From: Streptomyces sp. YIM 121038
GTDB taxonomy: Bacteria; Actinomycetota; Actinomycetes; Streptomycetales; Streptomycetaceae
Reading direction: 5' to 3'
Length of the DNA: 64,000 nucleotides
NCBI RefSeq assembly: GCF_006088715.1
Contig: NZ_CP030771.1
Location: 4,464,001 to 4,528,000 of the forward strand
Positions 1 through 8,572 of this stretch are shown here, in pieces (position 1 is the stretch's first letter; each line of letters starts with the position of its first letter). The translations under genes and the position numbers were made by a program. The notes under the pieces were generated by a model. That model had not been told where the DNA came from. It saw only the letters and a list, made by a program, of their open reading frames with translations, and made no database searches.

Positions 1-449
1 AACCCCCCAAGGCCCTCCACGAACGGCCGCAGCCCCACCTCCCCCCGCCCCCGCGCCAGGGTGAGGTGGGGATGGAAGCCCCGCCCCGCGTCCACGCCGG
101 GCCCGGCCCCGGCCCTGCGCCCCGCCGCGGACACCCGCTCCGCGAGCAGCCGCAGCGCGGCCGCCTCCCCGGCCACCCCCGCCCACAGCGCCCGGTCCCC
201 GAACCGCCCGCCCCCGCGCAGCGCGAGCGCGAACGGCGCGGTGCGCCAGGCCGCCCGCCCGAGCCGCGCGCCGAGGTCGGCCACGACCGCGTCGTCGACC
301 TCGCCGAGGAAGGCCAGCGTCAGATGCCACCCGGCACGCTCGGTCCAGCGCAGCGCCCCCGCGTCGGGCAGCCGCTTCAAGTCGTCCACGCGCCCGTCGA
401 GTTCGGCCACCACGCGCTCCGGGGGCAGCACCGCCACGAAGAGTCTCAT
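1..449 (-). CDS. thpR: RNA 2',3'-cyclic phosphodiesterase (2H family), 3' end cut off by the window
   Basis: The minus-strand frame opens with ATG at 449 and runs off the left edge, giving about 149 of the usual 180-190 residues. Both catalytic HxT motifs of the 2H phosphoesterase family are visible: HLTLAFLG near residue 42 and HPHLTLARG near residue 130. The start MRLFVAVLPPE is typical of the LigT/ThpR family. These enzymes open 2',3'-cyclic phosphates on RNA and act in the cytoplasm; the physiological substrate is unknown. The start codon lies only 17 bp from that of the divergent acetyltransferase, so the promoters of the two genes must overlap each other's coding ends. Confidence 0.9.
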   Translation of the reverse strand, partial: MRLFVAVLPPERVVAELDGRVDDLKRLPDAGALRWTERAGWHLTLAFLGEVDDAVVADLGARLGRAAWRTAPFALALRGGGRFGDRALWAGVAGEAAALRLLAERVSAAGRRAGAGPGVDAGRGFHPHLTLARGRGEVGLRPFVEGLGG

Positions 450-466
450 GCGGCTAGCCTGCCCTG

Positions 467-1006
467 ATGGACAGCAACAGCACAGATCACACCGGCCCCA
501 TACGCGTACGCACGGGCGGCGCGGAGGACGTACCCGTGTTCCTCGGTCTGCTCGACAGCGCCGCCGAGTGGCTGGTGGCGCAGGGGTACACGAAGCAGTG
601 GGGCACCGAGCCGCTGTCGGCGAATCCGCGGGTGGTGGAGTCCGTGGAGAAGTACCTCGCCACGGGCACGCCGTGGATCGCCGAGGTGGACGGGGTGCCC
701 GCGGGCATGCTGATGCTCACCGACAGCCCCACCGGCTACGTGGCGCCGGTCGACGAGCCCGAGCGGTACGTGCACTACCTCGCCACCGCCGGGCGCTTCG
801 CGGGCCTGGGCGTGGGCAGGACGCTGCTGGCCCGCGCCGCGGCCGAGACCCGCGCCCAGGGCGTGTCCCTGCTGCGGGTCGACTGCTACGCGGGCAACGG
901 CGGCAGGCTCGTCGCGTACTACGAGAGCAACGGTTTCGTCCGTACGGAGACCTTCACGGCGAAGGACGGCACCTGGCCGGGCCAGGTCCTCGCCATGCGG
1001 GTCTGA
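467..1006 (+). CDS. GNAT family N-acetyltransferase
   Basis: This 179-residue protein has the GNAT fold: the acetyl-CoA pyrophosphate-binding signature GLGVGR is at residues 113-118, followed by helix LLARAAAETRA and the terminal YYESNGFVR element (residues 151-159). The N-terminus (VPVFLGLLDSAAEWL) matches GNAT helix 1. The acceptor substrate cannot be read from the sequence. A TAGCCT hexamer at 455-460 sits exactly 6 nt before the ATG and there is no Shine-Dalgarno sequence, so a leaderless mRNA is likely. The gene stands alone and its stop is 48 bp from the convergent MFS gene. Confidence 0.88.
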   Translation: MDSNSTDHTGPIRVRTGGAEDVPVFLGLLDSAAEWLVAQGYTKQWGTEPLSANPRVVESVEKYLATGTPWIAEVDGVPAGMLMLTDSPTGYVAPVDEPERYVHYLATAGRFAGLGVGRTLLARAAAETRAQGVSLLRVDCYAGNGGRLVAYYESNGFVRTETFTAKDGTWPGQVLAMRV

Positions 1007-1054
1007 GCAAGGCCCGGCCCCGGCCCCGTACGGGACCGGGGCTCCGGGGCCGGT

Positions 1055-2401
1055 TCACGCCGCCGGGGCGAGCGCCACCTCGCGCGGCACGAAGCGCACG
1101 TGCTGGCGGCCCCGGCGCAGATCCACCTGCAGGCGCAGGTTGGCCGCGCGCGCCAGGCCCAGGCCGACGCCGAGCGAGGCCAGGGCGACGACGAGCCCGC
1201 CGAGCGCGAAGCTCACGCGGACCCCGTAGGTGTCGGTGAGCCAGCCGAAGAGCGGCCCGCCGAAGGGGGTGCCGCCGACGAACACCATCATGAACAGGCT
1301 CATCACCCGGCCCCGCATCTCGGGGTCGGTGGCCATCTGCACCGAGGAGTTCGCGGTGACGTTGACGGTCAGGCCGATCGCGCCGACGGGGATGAGCAGC
1401 GCCGCGAAGACGTACGCGTTCGGCACGGCGGCCACGGCGATCAGGGCGGCGCCGAAGAGCCCCGCCGTGGCGGTGAGCATCCGCAGCCTGGACGTCCGGC
1501 GCCGGGCGGCGAGCAGCGCGCCGATCAGCGATCCGGCGGCCATCAGCGTGGTGAACGCCGCGTACATGCCGGAGCCGCCGTGGAAGACGTCGTCGGCGTA
1601 CGCGCTCAGCCAGATCGGGAAGTTGAAGCCGAACGTGCCGATGAAACCGATCAGGACGATGGGCCAGATCAGCTCCGGGTGCGCGCGCACGTAGGTCAGG
1701 CCCTCGCGCAGCTGGCCCTTGCCGCGGCGCGGGGCGAGCGGGCTGCGGGTCAGTTCGCCGGTGCGCATGAGCAGCAGACCGGCGATCGGCGCGAGGAAGG
1801 ACAGGCCGTTCGCCAGGAAGGCGTAGCCGGGTCCGACGGCGGCGGTCACGACGCCCGCGACGGCGGGGCCGACGAGGCGGGCGGACTGGAAGTTGGCCGA
1901 GTTCAGGCTGACGGCGTTGCGCACCTGGTCCGGGCCGACCAGCTCGGAGACGAAGGACTGGCGGGTGGGGTTGTCGACGACGGTGACGAGGCCGGTGAAG
2001 AAGGCCGTCACATAGACGTGCCAGACCTGGACGTGGCCCGTGAGGGTCATCGCGGCCAGGAACAGACCGCCGAGGCCCATGGCTCCCTGGGTGACGAAGA
2101 GCAGGTTCCGCTTGGCGAAGCGGTCGGCGATCACACCGCCGTACAGGCCGAAGAGCAGCATCGGCAGGAACTGCATGGCCGTCGTGATGCCGACGGCCGC
2201 GGAGGACCCGGTGAGGCTGAGGACCAGCCAGTCCTGGGTGATGCGGGCCATCCAGGTGCCGGTGTTCGACACGACGGCCCCGGCCGCGAAGAGCCGGTAG
2301 TTCCGGATCCGCAGCGAGCTGAACATGGAGGTCTTGGAGCGGACAGAGGGGTCGAGGGCGGTTGGTGCGGGGGCGGAGTCTGCTCCGGATCCCGTACTCA
2401 A
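1055..2401 (-). CDS. MFS transporter (drug-exporter type)
   Basis: This 448-residue protein is strongly hydrophobic with about 12 predicted membrane segments. The N-terminal pattern (RIRNYRLFAAGAVVSNTGTW) is typical of the EntS/DHA3-like MFS exporters. The chosen start is a TTG at 2401 because a perfect AAGGAGG lies about 9 nt upstream; a GTG or ATG further in cannot be excluded. It lies 86 bp downstream of a MarR-type repressor on the same strand, a common arrangement for drug-inducible efflux. Substrate unknown. A GC-rich hairpin (2449-2474) separates the two genes and could attenuate readthrough. Confidence 0.9.
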   Translation of the reverse strand: MSTGSGADSAPAPTALDPSVRSKTSMFSSLRIRNYRLFAAGAVVSNTGTWMARITQDWLVLSLTGSSAAVGITTAMQFLPMLLFGLYGGVIADRFAKRNLLFVTQGAMGLGGLFLAAMTLTGHVQVWHVYVTAFFTGLVTVVDNPTRQSFVSELVGPDQVRNAVSLNSANFQSARLVGPAVAGVVTAAVGPGYAFLANGLSFLAPIAGLLLMRTGELTRSPLAPRRGKGQLREGLTYVRAHPELIWPIVLIGFIGTFGFNFPIWLSAYADDVFHGGSGMYAAFTTLMAAGSLIGALLAARRRTSRLRMLTATAGLFGAALIAVAAVPNAYVFAALLIPVGAIGLTVNVTANSSVQMATDPEMRGRVMSLFMMVFVGGTPFGGPLFGWLTDTYGVRVSFALGGLVVALASLGVGLGLARAANLRLQVDLRRGRQHVRFVPREVALAPAA

Positions 2402-2448
2402 AGGGGTTCGCCTCCTTTGGCGGTCCGGGCCCGCGCGGGGCCCTGAGG

Positions 2449-2474
2449 GGCACGGCCCCCGAGGGGGCCGTGCC
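2449..2474 (-). terminator. GC-rich hairpin between marR and MFS genes
   Basis: This is a 12-bp perfect inverted repeat (GGCACGGCCCCC, spacer GA, then its complement) located 14-39 nt after the MarR stop codon. It has no following T-run, as usual in high-GC bacteria, so it may act as an attenuator rather than a full terminator. Confidence 0.45.
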
Positions 2475-2487
2475 GGTGGTCAGTCGG

Positions 2488-2925
2488 TCACAGGTGGGCC
2501 AGCTTCTCCAGCACGGGCGCGGCGTCGCGGAGCTTCGCCCACTCGTCGTCGTCGAGCTCCTCGGTGAGCCGCGCGAGCCACGCGTTCCGCTTTCTGCGGC
2601 TCTCCTCGAGCATGGTCTCGGCCTGCTCGGTCTGGGTGACCACCTTCTGGCGGCGGTCGTCGGGGTGCGGTTCGAGCCGCACCAGACCCTTGGCTTCGAG
2701 CAGCGCGACGATGCGGGTCATCGACGGCGGCTGCACGTGCTCCTTGCGGGCGAGCTCGCCCGGGGTGGCGTTGCCACAGCGGGCGAGGGTGCCGAGCACC
2801 GACATCTCGGTGGGGCTCAGCGACTCGTCGACCCGCTGGTGCTTGAGTCGACGGGAGAGGCGCATCACGGCGGAGCGCAGTGAGTTCACGGCGGCGGCGT
2901 CGTCGCCATGGGAGAGGTCCGGCAT
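2488..2925 (-). CDS. MarR family transcriptional regulator
   Basis: This 145-residue cytoplasmic DNA-binding protein has the MarR winged helix: LSPTEMSVLGTLARCG (about 37-52), recognition helix region PPSMTRIVALLEAKGLV (about 67-83) and wing with the DDRRQK signature (about 89-94). Family members repress themselves and a neighbouring transporter until a small ligand binds; here the MFS gene immediately downstream is the obvious partner. A perfect 6+6-bp inverted repeat overlaps its own -10-like hexamer (see 2934-2949), consistent with autoregulation. TACTCT lies 7 nt before the ATG, suggesting a leaderless transcript. Confidence 0.93.
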   Translation of the reverse strand: MPDLSHGDDAAAVNSLRSAVMRLSRRLKHQRVDESLSPTEMSVLGTLARCGNATPGELARKEHVQPPSMTRIVALLEAKGLVRLEPHPDDRRQKVVTQTEQAETMLEESRRKRNAWLARLTEELDDDEWAKLRDAAPVLEKLAHL

Positions 2926-2933
2926 GGTCTTTA

Positions 2934-2949
2934 GAGTAACTCATTACTC
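2934..2949 (-). promoter_or_regulatory. Candidate MarR operator overlapping the marR -10 region
   Basis: The inverted repeat GAGTAA-CTCA-TTACTC lies 9 nt upstream of the marR start codon. On the minus strand TACTCT (2938-2933) is a plausible -10 element with 7 nt to the ATG, so a bound repressor would cover the promoter. The assignment to this MarR protein is inferred from position and symmetry. Confidence 0.6.
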
Positions 2950-3092
2950 AGGCTAAGTACCACCGCGTTTACGCGCACGGGAAGCGGGACCTGCCCAGGA
3001 ACCGGAACACGGAACCCTTTCGTCACCCGAACGAGTGAGCCGGATTCGGAAAGTCACGCATCGCCCGTCCGGGGGCGGCGACCCTGGCGGGC

Positions 3093-3269
3093 ATGGCATC
3101 GACAGTGCTCAGCCTGCGGATAGACAGTGAGCTGCTCGACCGGCTCCGGAAGCACGCCGCCAAAAGGGGAATGAGCGTCCAGGACTACGTGGTCCGGACG
3201 CTCATCCGTGATGACTTCGACGAACGGTTCAAGTCGTCCGTCGAGGAGACAGAGAGGTTCTACGCCTGA
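3093..3269 (+). CDS. Small ribbon-helix-helix (CopG-like) protein
   Basis: This 58-residue ORF begins ATGGCATCGACA and ends TGA at 3267-3269. Its sequence fits the RHH fold: strand TVLSLRIDSELLDRL, then helix RKHAAKRGMSVQDYVVRTLI. The strand-helix pattern is that of CopG/Arc-type dimers, which bind DNA as regulators or antitoxins. No toxin-like gene adjoins it, so a stand-alone DNA-binding role is more likely. The stop codon forms the first bases of a 17-bp terminator stem. Functional target unknown. Confidence 0.75.
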   Translation: MASTVLSLRIDSELLDRLRKHAAKRGMSVQDYVVRTLIRDDFDERFKSSVEETERFYA

Positions 3270-3319
3270 GGCCGCGCGCCGCGCCCGGGCTCGGGACCCG
3301 GACGCGGCGCGCGGCCTCA
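3267..3319. terminator. Bidirectional terminator with 17-bp stem
   Basis: Arms at 3267-3283 and 3303-3319 are perfect complements and flank a 19-nt loop. The hairpin sits between the convergent RHH gene (whose TGA is part of the stem) and the purine permease gene, so it can serve both. Confidence 0.8.
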
Positions 3320-3334
3320 GGGGCCCGCGGGGCT

Positions 3335-4783
3335 CTAGGTGAGGTCGAGCGCGGGCATCAGGTAGTAGAAGGCGAACACGGCCGACACGACGTACATGGC
3401 CACCGGCACCTCCCGGCCGCGCCCCGCCGCGAGGCGCAGGACGGTGAAGGTGATGAAGCCCATGCCGATGCCGTTCGTGATCGAGTACGTGAACGGCATC
3501 ATCAGCATCGTCACGAACGCCGGGATCGCGATCGTGTAGTCGCTCCAGTCGATCTGCCCGATCGAGCCCGACAGGATCAGGAAGCCGACCGCGAGCAGGG
3601 CGGGCGTCGCCGCCTGCGAGGGCACCATCGTGGCGAGCGGGGTGAGGAAGAGCGCCACGGTGAACAGGCCGCCGGTGACGACGTTGGCGAAGCCGGTGCG
3701 GGCACCCTCGCCGACGCCCGCCGTGGACTCCACGAAGCAGGTGGTGGCCGAGGAGGACGAGGCGCCGCCCGCCGCGACGGCGATGCCGTCGACGAACAGG
3801 ACCTTGTTGATGCCGGGGAAGTCCCCCTTGTCGTCGGTGAGGTGGGCCTCGTCGCCGATGCCCATGATCGTGCCCATCGCGTCGAAGAAGCACGAGAGCA
3901 GCACGGTGAAGACGAACAGGACGCCGGTGAGGACGCCGACCTTCTCGAAGCCGCCGAACAGGCTGATCTCGCCGACGAGCCCGAAGTCCGGCGTCGCGAC
4001 CGGGTTGCCGGGCCACTCGGGGGTCGTCAGGCCCCAGGAGGGCACGTCGGCGACCGCGTGGACGATCATGGCCACAGCCGTCATCACGACGATCGAGAGC
4101 AGGATCGCGCCCGGCACCTTGCGCACCAGGAGCGCGAGGGTGAGCAGCACGCCGAGGACGAAGACGAGCACCGGCCAGCCGTTGAGGTGGCCGTCGCCGC
4201 CGAGCTGGAGCGGCACGGTGGTGTGGGCGGCGTCCGGGATGCGCGAGACGAAGCCCGCGTCGACCAGGCCGATCAGCATGATGAACAGGCCGATGCCGAT
4301 CGCGATGCCCTTGCGCAGGCCGAGCGGCACCGCGCTCATCACCCGCTCCCGCAGCCCGGTGGCGACGAGCAGCATCACCACGAAGCCCGCGAGCACCACC
4401 ATGCCCATGGCGTCCGGCCAGGACATGCGGGGCGCGAGCTGGAGCGCCACCACGGTGTTCACGCCGAGCCCGGCCGCGAGCGCGATCGGGACGTTGCCGA
4501 TGACGCCCATGAGCAGCGTGGTGAACGCGGCGGTGAGCACGGTGGCGGTGACCAGCTGCTTGTTGTCCAGCTGGTGGCCGTACATGTCCTTCGCGCTGCC
4601 CAGGATGATCGGGTTGAGCACGATGATGTACGCCATCGCGAAGAAGGTGGCGAAGCCGCCGCGCACTTCCCGCGCCAGGGTCGAGCCCCGCTCCGAGATC
4701 TTGAAGAACCCGTCGAGCCCGCCCTGCGGGGGATTCGGGGGCGGCTGCTTGGCGTCGACCGGAGCGGTGGCCGAGGGGGACAT
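3335..4783 (-). CDS. NCS2 family purine permease (AzgA/PbuG type)
   Basis: This is a polytopic protein of about 482 residues. The N-terminal stretch ISERGSTLAREVRGGFATFF and the following FAMAYIIVLNPIIL are hallmarks of the AzgA branch of NCS2 transporters, which import adenine, guanine or hypoxanthine with protons across the cytoplasmic membrane. The frame is open to 4855, but ATG at 4783 (MSPSATAP) is preferred because GAGGT precedes it by about 7 nt and the upstream codons are atypical. The 200-bp upstream region is AT-rich and contains two GTAT/ATAC palindromes. No purine riboswitch fold is recognisable there. Confidence 0.92.
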   Translation of the reverse strand: MSPSATAPVDAKQPPPNPPQGGLDGFFKISERGSTLAREVRGGFATFFAMAYIIVLNPIILGSAKDMYGHQLDNKQLVTATVLTAAFTTLLMGVIGNVPIALAAGLGVNTVVALQLAPRMSWPDAMGMVVLAGFVVMLLVATGLRERVMSAVPLGLRKGIAIGIGLFIMLIGLVDAGFVSRIPDAAHTTVPLQLGGDGHLNGWPVLVFVLGVLLTLALLVRKVPGAILLSIVVMTAVAMIVHAVADVPSWGLTTPEWPGNPVATPDFGLVGEISLFGGFEKVGVLTGVLFVFTVLLSCFFDAMGTIMGIGDEAHLTDDKGDFPGINKVLFVDGIAVAAGGASSSSATTCFVESTAGVGEGARTGFANVVTGGLFTVALFLTPLATMVPSQAATPALLAVGFLILSGSIGQIDWSDYTIAIPAFVTMLMMPFTYSITNGIGMGFITFTVLRLAAGRGREVPVAMYVVSAVFAFYYLMPALDLT

Positions 4784-4832
4784 GCGGGACCTCATGACCT
4801 CTGTTGAACGGGATAAGCCGAGCTTGCACGAA

Positions 4833-4888
4833 TTTGTATCTTCATACGAAAGCAACCGGCCATTAAGAAGCCGTTTCAGTATGAATAC
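4833..4888 (-). promoter_or_regulatory. AT-rich promoter region with two GTAT...ATAC palindromes
   Basis: TTTGTAT-CTTC-ATACGAA (4833-4850) and GTAT-GA-ATAC (4879-4888) lie 50-105 bp upstream of the permease start, in sequence with far lower GC than its surroundings. They may bind a regulator of purine uptake; no known family is recognised. Confidence 0.35.
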
Positions 4889-4986
4889 ATGAGCGTGAAA
4901 TGGCTATCTCCGCGCGTAGAGCCTTGGGGCACAAGGGGTCCCGGAGCGCGCTCAGGGCCGGTGGGGGCCCCGTCTAAGCTGAGGGC

Positions 4987-5262
4987 ATGGCGAAGTGGAC
5001 ACCCAAGCACGAGGCGCCGGAGCCCCTGGAAGGGCCCGTCGTCGCCACCATCACCGGCGGCACGGCCATCTGGTTCGTCCTCTTCCTGGCCCAGCTGCCG
5101 TTCTACGGCTGGTTCGACGACCGCGACGCCACCTGGTGGGTGTGGACCTGCCTCGCGGGCGGCGGCCTCGGCCTGATCGGCATCTGGTACGTGCGGGGCC
5201 GCGAGGCGGCCATCAAGCGGGCGGAGGCCTCTCGTACCGCCGCAGTACGGGATGCGACCTGA
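4987..5262 (+). CDS. DUF2530 small membrane protein
   Basis: This 91-residue protein is recognisable as DUF2530, an actinobacterial family of unknown function. Two membrane segments are visible (about residues 20-38, ITGGTAIWFVLFLAQLPFY, and about 47-66 around WWVWTCLAGGGLGLIGIWYV), followed by a basic cytoplasmic tail RGREAAIKRAEASR. TAAGCT lies 6 nt upstream of the ATG, which suggests a leaderless mRNA, although GAGGG between them could also serve as a weak ribosome-binding site. Confidence 0.85.
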   Translation: MAKWTPKHEAPEPLEGPVVATITGGTAIWFVLFLAQLPFYGWFDDRDATWWVWTCLAGGGLGLIGIWYVRGREAAIKRAEASRTAAVRDAT

Positions 5263-5343
5263 GGGCAAACCCCCTCCTACCGTGGTCGGATCTTTCAGAC
5301 ATTCAAGGGGTGAAGCCCCTGATCCCCCCTTACCGTCGAAGGC

Positions 5344-7746
5344 ATGACGCATATCGACGCGGGCGCCGAGCTCGATCCGGTCCACCCGGTGCCACCGCCG
5401 ACAGGACGCGCCACCGGCCTCAGTGCCGCCGAGGTGGCCGAGCGGGTCGCCCGCGGCGAGGTCAACGACGTACCGGTCCGCAGCAGCCGCTCCACCGCCG
5501 AGATCGTCCGGGCCAACGTCTTCACGCGCTTCAACGCGATCATCGGCGTGCTCTGGGCGATCATGCTGTTCGTCGCGCCGATCCAGGACAGCCTCTTCGG
5601 CTTCGTGATCGTCGCGAACACCGGCATCGGCATCATCCAGGAGCTGCGCGCCAAGAAGACCCTCGACGGGCTCGCCGTCATAGGCGAGGCCAAGCCGACG
5701 GTCCGGCGCGACGGCGTGGCCGCCGAGATCTCCACCTCCGAGATCGTCCTCGGCGACCTGGTGGAGCTGGGCCCCGGCGACAAGATCGTCGTGGACGGCG
5801 AGACGGTCGAGTCCGACAGCCTCGAAGTCGACGAGTCCCTGCTGACCGGTGAGGCCGACCCGGTCCTGAAGAAGCCCGGCGACAAGCTGATGTCGGGCTC
5901 GTTCGTGGTCGCGGGCGGCGGCGCCTTCACCGCGACCAAGGTGGGCCGCGAGGCCTACGCCGCCCAGCTCGCCGAGGAGGCGAGCCGCTTCACCCTCGTC
6001 CACTCCGAGCTGCGCTCCGGCATCTCCACGATCCTCAAGTACGTGACGTGGCTGATGATCCCGACCTCGATCGGCCTGGTCATCTCCCAGCTCGTCGTCA
6101 AGGACGACAACTTCAAGGAGTCGATCGCGTACACGGTCGGCGGCATCGTCCCGATGATCCCCGAAGGCCTGGTCCTGCTCACCTCCGTGGCCTTCGCGAT
6201 CGGCGTCATCCGCCTCGGCCGCCAGCAGTGCCTGGTGCAGGAGCTCCCGGCCATCGAGGGCCTCGCGCGCGTGGACACCGTCTGCCTCGACAAGACGGGC
6301 ACGCTCACCGAGGGCGGCATGGACGTCACCGAGCTGCGCCCCCTGAACGGCTCGGACGAGACCTACGTACGCAAGGTCCTCGGCGCCCTCGGGGAGTCGG
6401 ACCCGCGCCCGAACGCCTCCCTCCAGGCCATCATCGACGCCTACCCCGACAGCGAGGAGTGGCGCTGCACCGAGTCGCTGCCGTTCTCCTCCGCCCGCAA
6501 GTACAGCGGCGCCAGCTTCAGCGAGAGCGACGGCGAGAGCTCGACCTGGCTGCTCGGCGCGCCCGACGTGCTGCTTCCCGCCGGGGACCCGGCGCTCGAC
6601 GAGGTCGAGGACCTCAACCACCAGGGCCTGCGCGTGCTGCTCCTCGCCCGCGCCGCGGGCGACCTGGACGCCCCCGACCTCGCCGCGGGGGCGCGCCCCA
6701 CGGCCCTGGTCGTCCTGGAGCAGCGGCTGCGGCCCGACGCCGCCGACACCCTGCGCTACTTCGCCGAGCAGGACGTCCAGGCCAAGGTCATCTCCGGTGA
6801 CAACGCGGTCTCCGTGGGCGCGGTCGCGGCCAAACTGGGCCTGCCCGGCGCCGAGAACACGGTGGACGCGCGGCAGCTGCCCAAGGAGGAGGCGGCGATG
6901 GCGCAGGAGCTCGACGCCAACTCCGTCTTCGGCCGCGTGACCCCGCAGCAGAAGCGGGACATGGTGGGCGCGCTCCAGTCCAAGGGCCACACGGTCGCCA
7001 TGACGGGCGACGGCGTGAACGACGTCCTGGCCCTGAAGGACGCGGACATCGGCGTGTCCATGGGCTCGGGCTCGGAGGCGACGCGGGCGGTCGCCCAGAT
7101 CGTGCTGCTCAACAACAGCTTCGCGACGCTGCCGTCAGTGGTGGCGGAGGGCCGCCGGGTCATCGGCAACATCACCCGTGTGGCCACGCTGTTCCTGGTG
7201 AAGACGGTCTACTCCGTCGTCATCGCCCTGCTGGTGGTCTGCTCCCAGGTGGAGTACCTGTTCCTGCCGCGCCACCTGACGCTCCTGTCCACCCTGACGA
7301 TCGGCGTCCCGGCCTTCTTCCTGGCGCTCGCCCCCAACAAGGAGCGCGCCAAGCCGCACTTCGTCCGCAGAGTCATGCGCTACGCGCTGCCCGGCGGCAT
7401 CATCGCGGCCCTCTCCACCTTCGCCACGTATCTGCTCGCCCGCCACCACTACGTGGGCGACGGGGCCCGCGAGGCCGAGACCAGCGCGGCCACGCTCACG
7501 CTCTTCCTGGTCTCGCTGTGGGTCCTGGCGATCATCGCCCGCCCGTACACCTGGTGGCGGATCTGCCTGGTGGCGGCCATGGGCCTGGGCTTCCTGCTGG
7601 TCCTGACCATCCCCTACCTCCAGGACTTCTTCGCCCTGAAGCTGGTCGGTACGACGATGCCGTGGGCGGCGGTCGCGATCGCGGCGGTCGCCTCGGCGGC
7701 GACGGAGTTCGCCTTCCGCTGGGTCGACCGCCGCTTCGCGGCGTGA
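5344..7746 (+). CDS. Cation-translocating P-type ATPase, CtpE-like
   Basis: This 800-residue protein has all P-type ATPase landmarks: the actuator TGEA motif in ESLLTGEADPVLK, phosphorylated Asp316 in CLDKTGTLTEGG, and the hinge TGDGVNDVLALKDADIG near residue 555, with membrane helices on both sides and a hydrophobic C-terminal bundle. There is no metal-binding CPC motif or N-terminal HMA domain, so it is not a heavy-metal pump. Length and the N-terminal text (EIVRANVFTRFNAIIGVL) resemble mycobacterial CtpE, for which calcium uptake has been described; calcium as substrate here is inference. TACCGT lies 7 nt before the ATG, suggesting a leaderless start. Confidence 0.93.
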   Translation: MTHIDAGAELDPVHPVPPPTGRATGLSAAEVAERVARGEVNDVPVRSSRSTAEIVRANVFTRFNAIIGVLWAIMLFVAPIQDSLFGFVIVANTGIGIIQELRAKKTLDGLAVIGEAKPTVRRDGVAAEISTSEIVLGDLVELGPGDKIVVDGETVESDSLEVDESLLTGEADPVLKKPGDKLMSGSFVVAGGGAFTATKVGREAYAAQLAEEASRFTLVHSELRSGISTILKYVTWLMIPTSIGLVISQLVVKDDNFKESIAYTVGGIVPMIPEGLVLLTSVAFAIGVIRLGRQQCLVQELPAIEGLARVDTVCLDKTGTLTEGGMDVTELRPLNGSDETYVRKVLGALGESDPRPNASLQAIIDAYPDSEEWRCTESLPFSSARKYSGASFSESDGESSTWLLGAPDVLLPAGDPALDEVEDLNHQGLRVLLLARAAGDLDAPDLAAGARPTALVVLEQRLRPDAADTLRYFAEQDVQAKVISGDNAVSVGAVAAKLGLPGAENTVDARQLPKEEAAMAQELDANSVFGRVTPQQKRDMVGALQSKGHTVAMTGDGVNDVLALKDADIGVSMGSGSEATRAVAQIVLLNNSFATLPSVVAEGRRVIGNITRVATLFLVKTVYSVVIALLVVCSQVEYLFLPRHLTLLSTLTIGVPAFFLALAPNKERAKPHFVRRVMRYALPGGIIAALSTFATYLLARHHYVGDGAREAETSAATLTLFLVSLWVLAIIARPYTWWRICLVAAMGLGFLLVLTIPYLQDFFALKLVGTTMPWAAVAIAAVASAATEFAFRWVDRRFAA

Positions 7747-7750
7747 CCGC

Positions 7751-8530
7751 CTAGCGCACGTCGACGAAGTCCCCGGCCGACACCACGGCCGGGGACGAAG
7801 CCGACCCGCCGAACACATACCGGAAGGTCCCGTCCACGGACGCCTTCACGGTGGCCTTCAGCTGCCCCTTCGCCCCCGACTTCACGGTCTTGACCGTCGT
7901 GTAAGCACTCGCGCCCGCCGCCTTGAACTGGAGCTTCACCGGCTGCCCGGTGTAGCCCGCGTACGTCCGGGACTCCCAGTTCGCCCGCGTCAGGGCGCCG
8001 GACACGGTGATGGTCTCGCCCTTCCCCGTCGGCTCCGGGGAGGCGTCGGCCGTGAGCTTGGCGGCGCGCAGGACGCGGGCGGTCTTGTACTTCTCCTTGA
8101 TGACGTGGTTCTCGGCCCGGCCCTTGCCGAGCAGGCCGGCCACCACGTTCCAGGTCCCCGCGGTGCTGTTCTTGAGGCCGCTCGGGTGGGCGACGGTGAC
8201 GATCTTGCAGGTGGCCCGCTTCGCGTCGATCTTGGTGCAGCGGGGGTCCTTCGCCGGGCTCAGCATGCCGTCCAGGCGGCTCCAGTCGAGCTTCTTGCCG
8301 TACCACAGCGCGACGAAGCCGTCCTTGATGCCCTTCGGGTCGGTGCCCGTGACGGTCATCGTGATCTTCTTGTCGGACGTGCCGAGCACGATGTCCTTGC
8401 CGCCGTTGACGACGACCTTCGTGATCTTGGTGTGGCCCTTGTGCGTGTCGGCGGCCTGGGCGGCCGGGAGGGCGAGACCGGAGAGGACGACGGCGCCGGA
8501 GACGGCGGCCACGGTGGTGCGGATGCGCAT
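7751..8530 (-). CDS. Secreted protein of unknown function, paralogue A
   Basis: The 259-residue product starts with a classical signal peptide (MRIRTTVAAVSGAVVLSG, cleavage likely after AAQAA near residue 27). The mature part looks like two beta-rich domains; the C-terminal one carries the pattern GETITVSGALTRANW, QPVKLQFK, TVKTVKSGAKG, DGTFRYVF and ends in DFVDVR. A close paralogue lies 42 bp upstream on the same strand, with the same signal peptide and the same C-terminal pattern. No catalytic motif is seen. Two Cys in the first domain (TKIDAKRATCK region) could form a disulfide. Role unknown; an extracellular structural or binding function is plausible. Confidence 0.85.
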   Translation of the reverse strand: MRIRTTVAAVSGAVVLSGLALPAAQAADTHKGHTKITKVVVNGGKDIVLGTSDKKITMTVTGTDPKGIKDGFVALWYGKKLDWSRLDGMLSPAKDPRCTKIDAKRATCKIVTVAHPSGLKNSTAGTWNVVAGLLGKGRAENHVIKEKYKTARVLRAAKLTADASPEPTGKGETITVSGALTRANWESRTYAGYTGQPVKLQFKAAGASAYTTVKTVKSGAKGQLKATVKASVDGTFRYVFGGSASSPAVVSAGDFVDVR

Positions 8531-8572
8531 GGGGTGGTTCCTCAGGAGTGCTGGTGGGGTACGGAGGCAGCG

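Noticed and set aside
1100..2446. 448-residue plus-strand frame opposite the MFS gene
   Set aside because: It is an antisense shadow of a clear transporter gene; the product is rich in Gly, Glu, Arg and His without domain.
4784..4986. Purine riboswitch before the AzgA-type permease
   Set aside because: The conserved core of a purine riboswitch is not present; only short GTAT/ATAC palindromes are seen.
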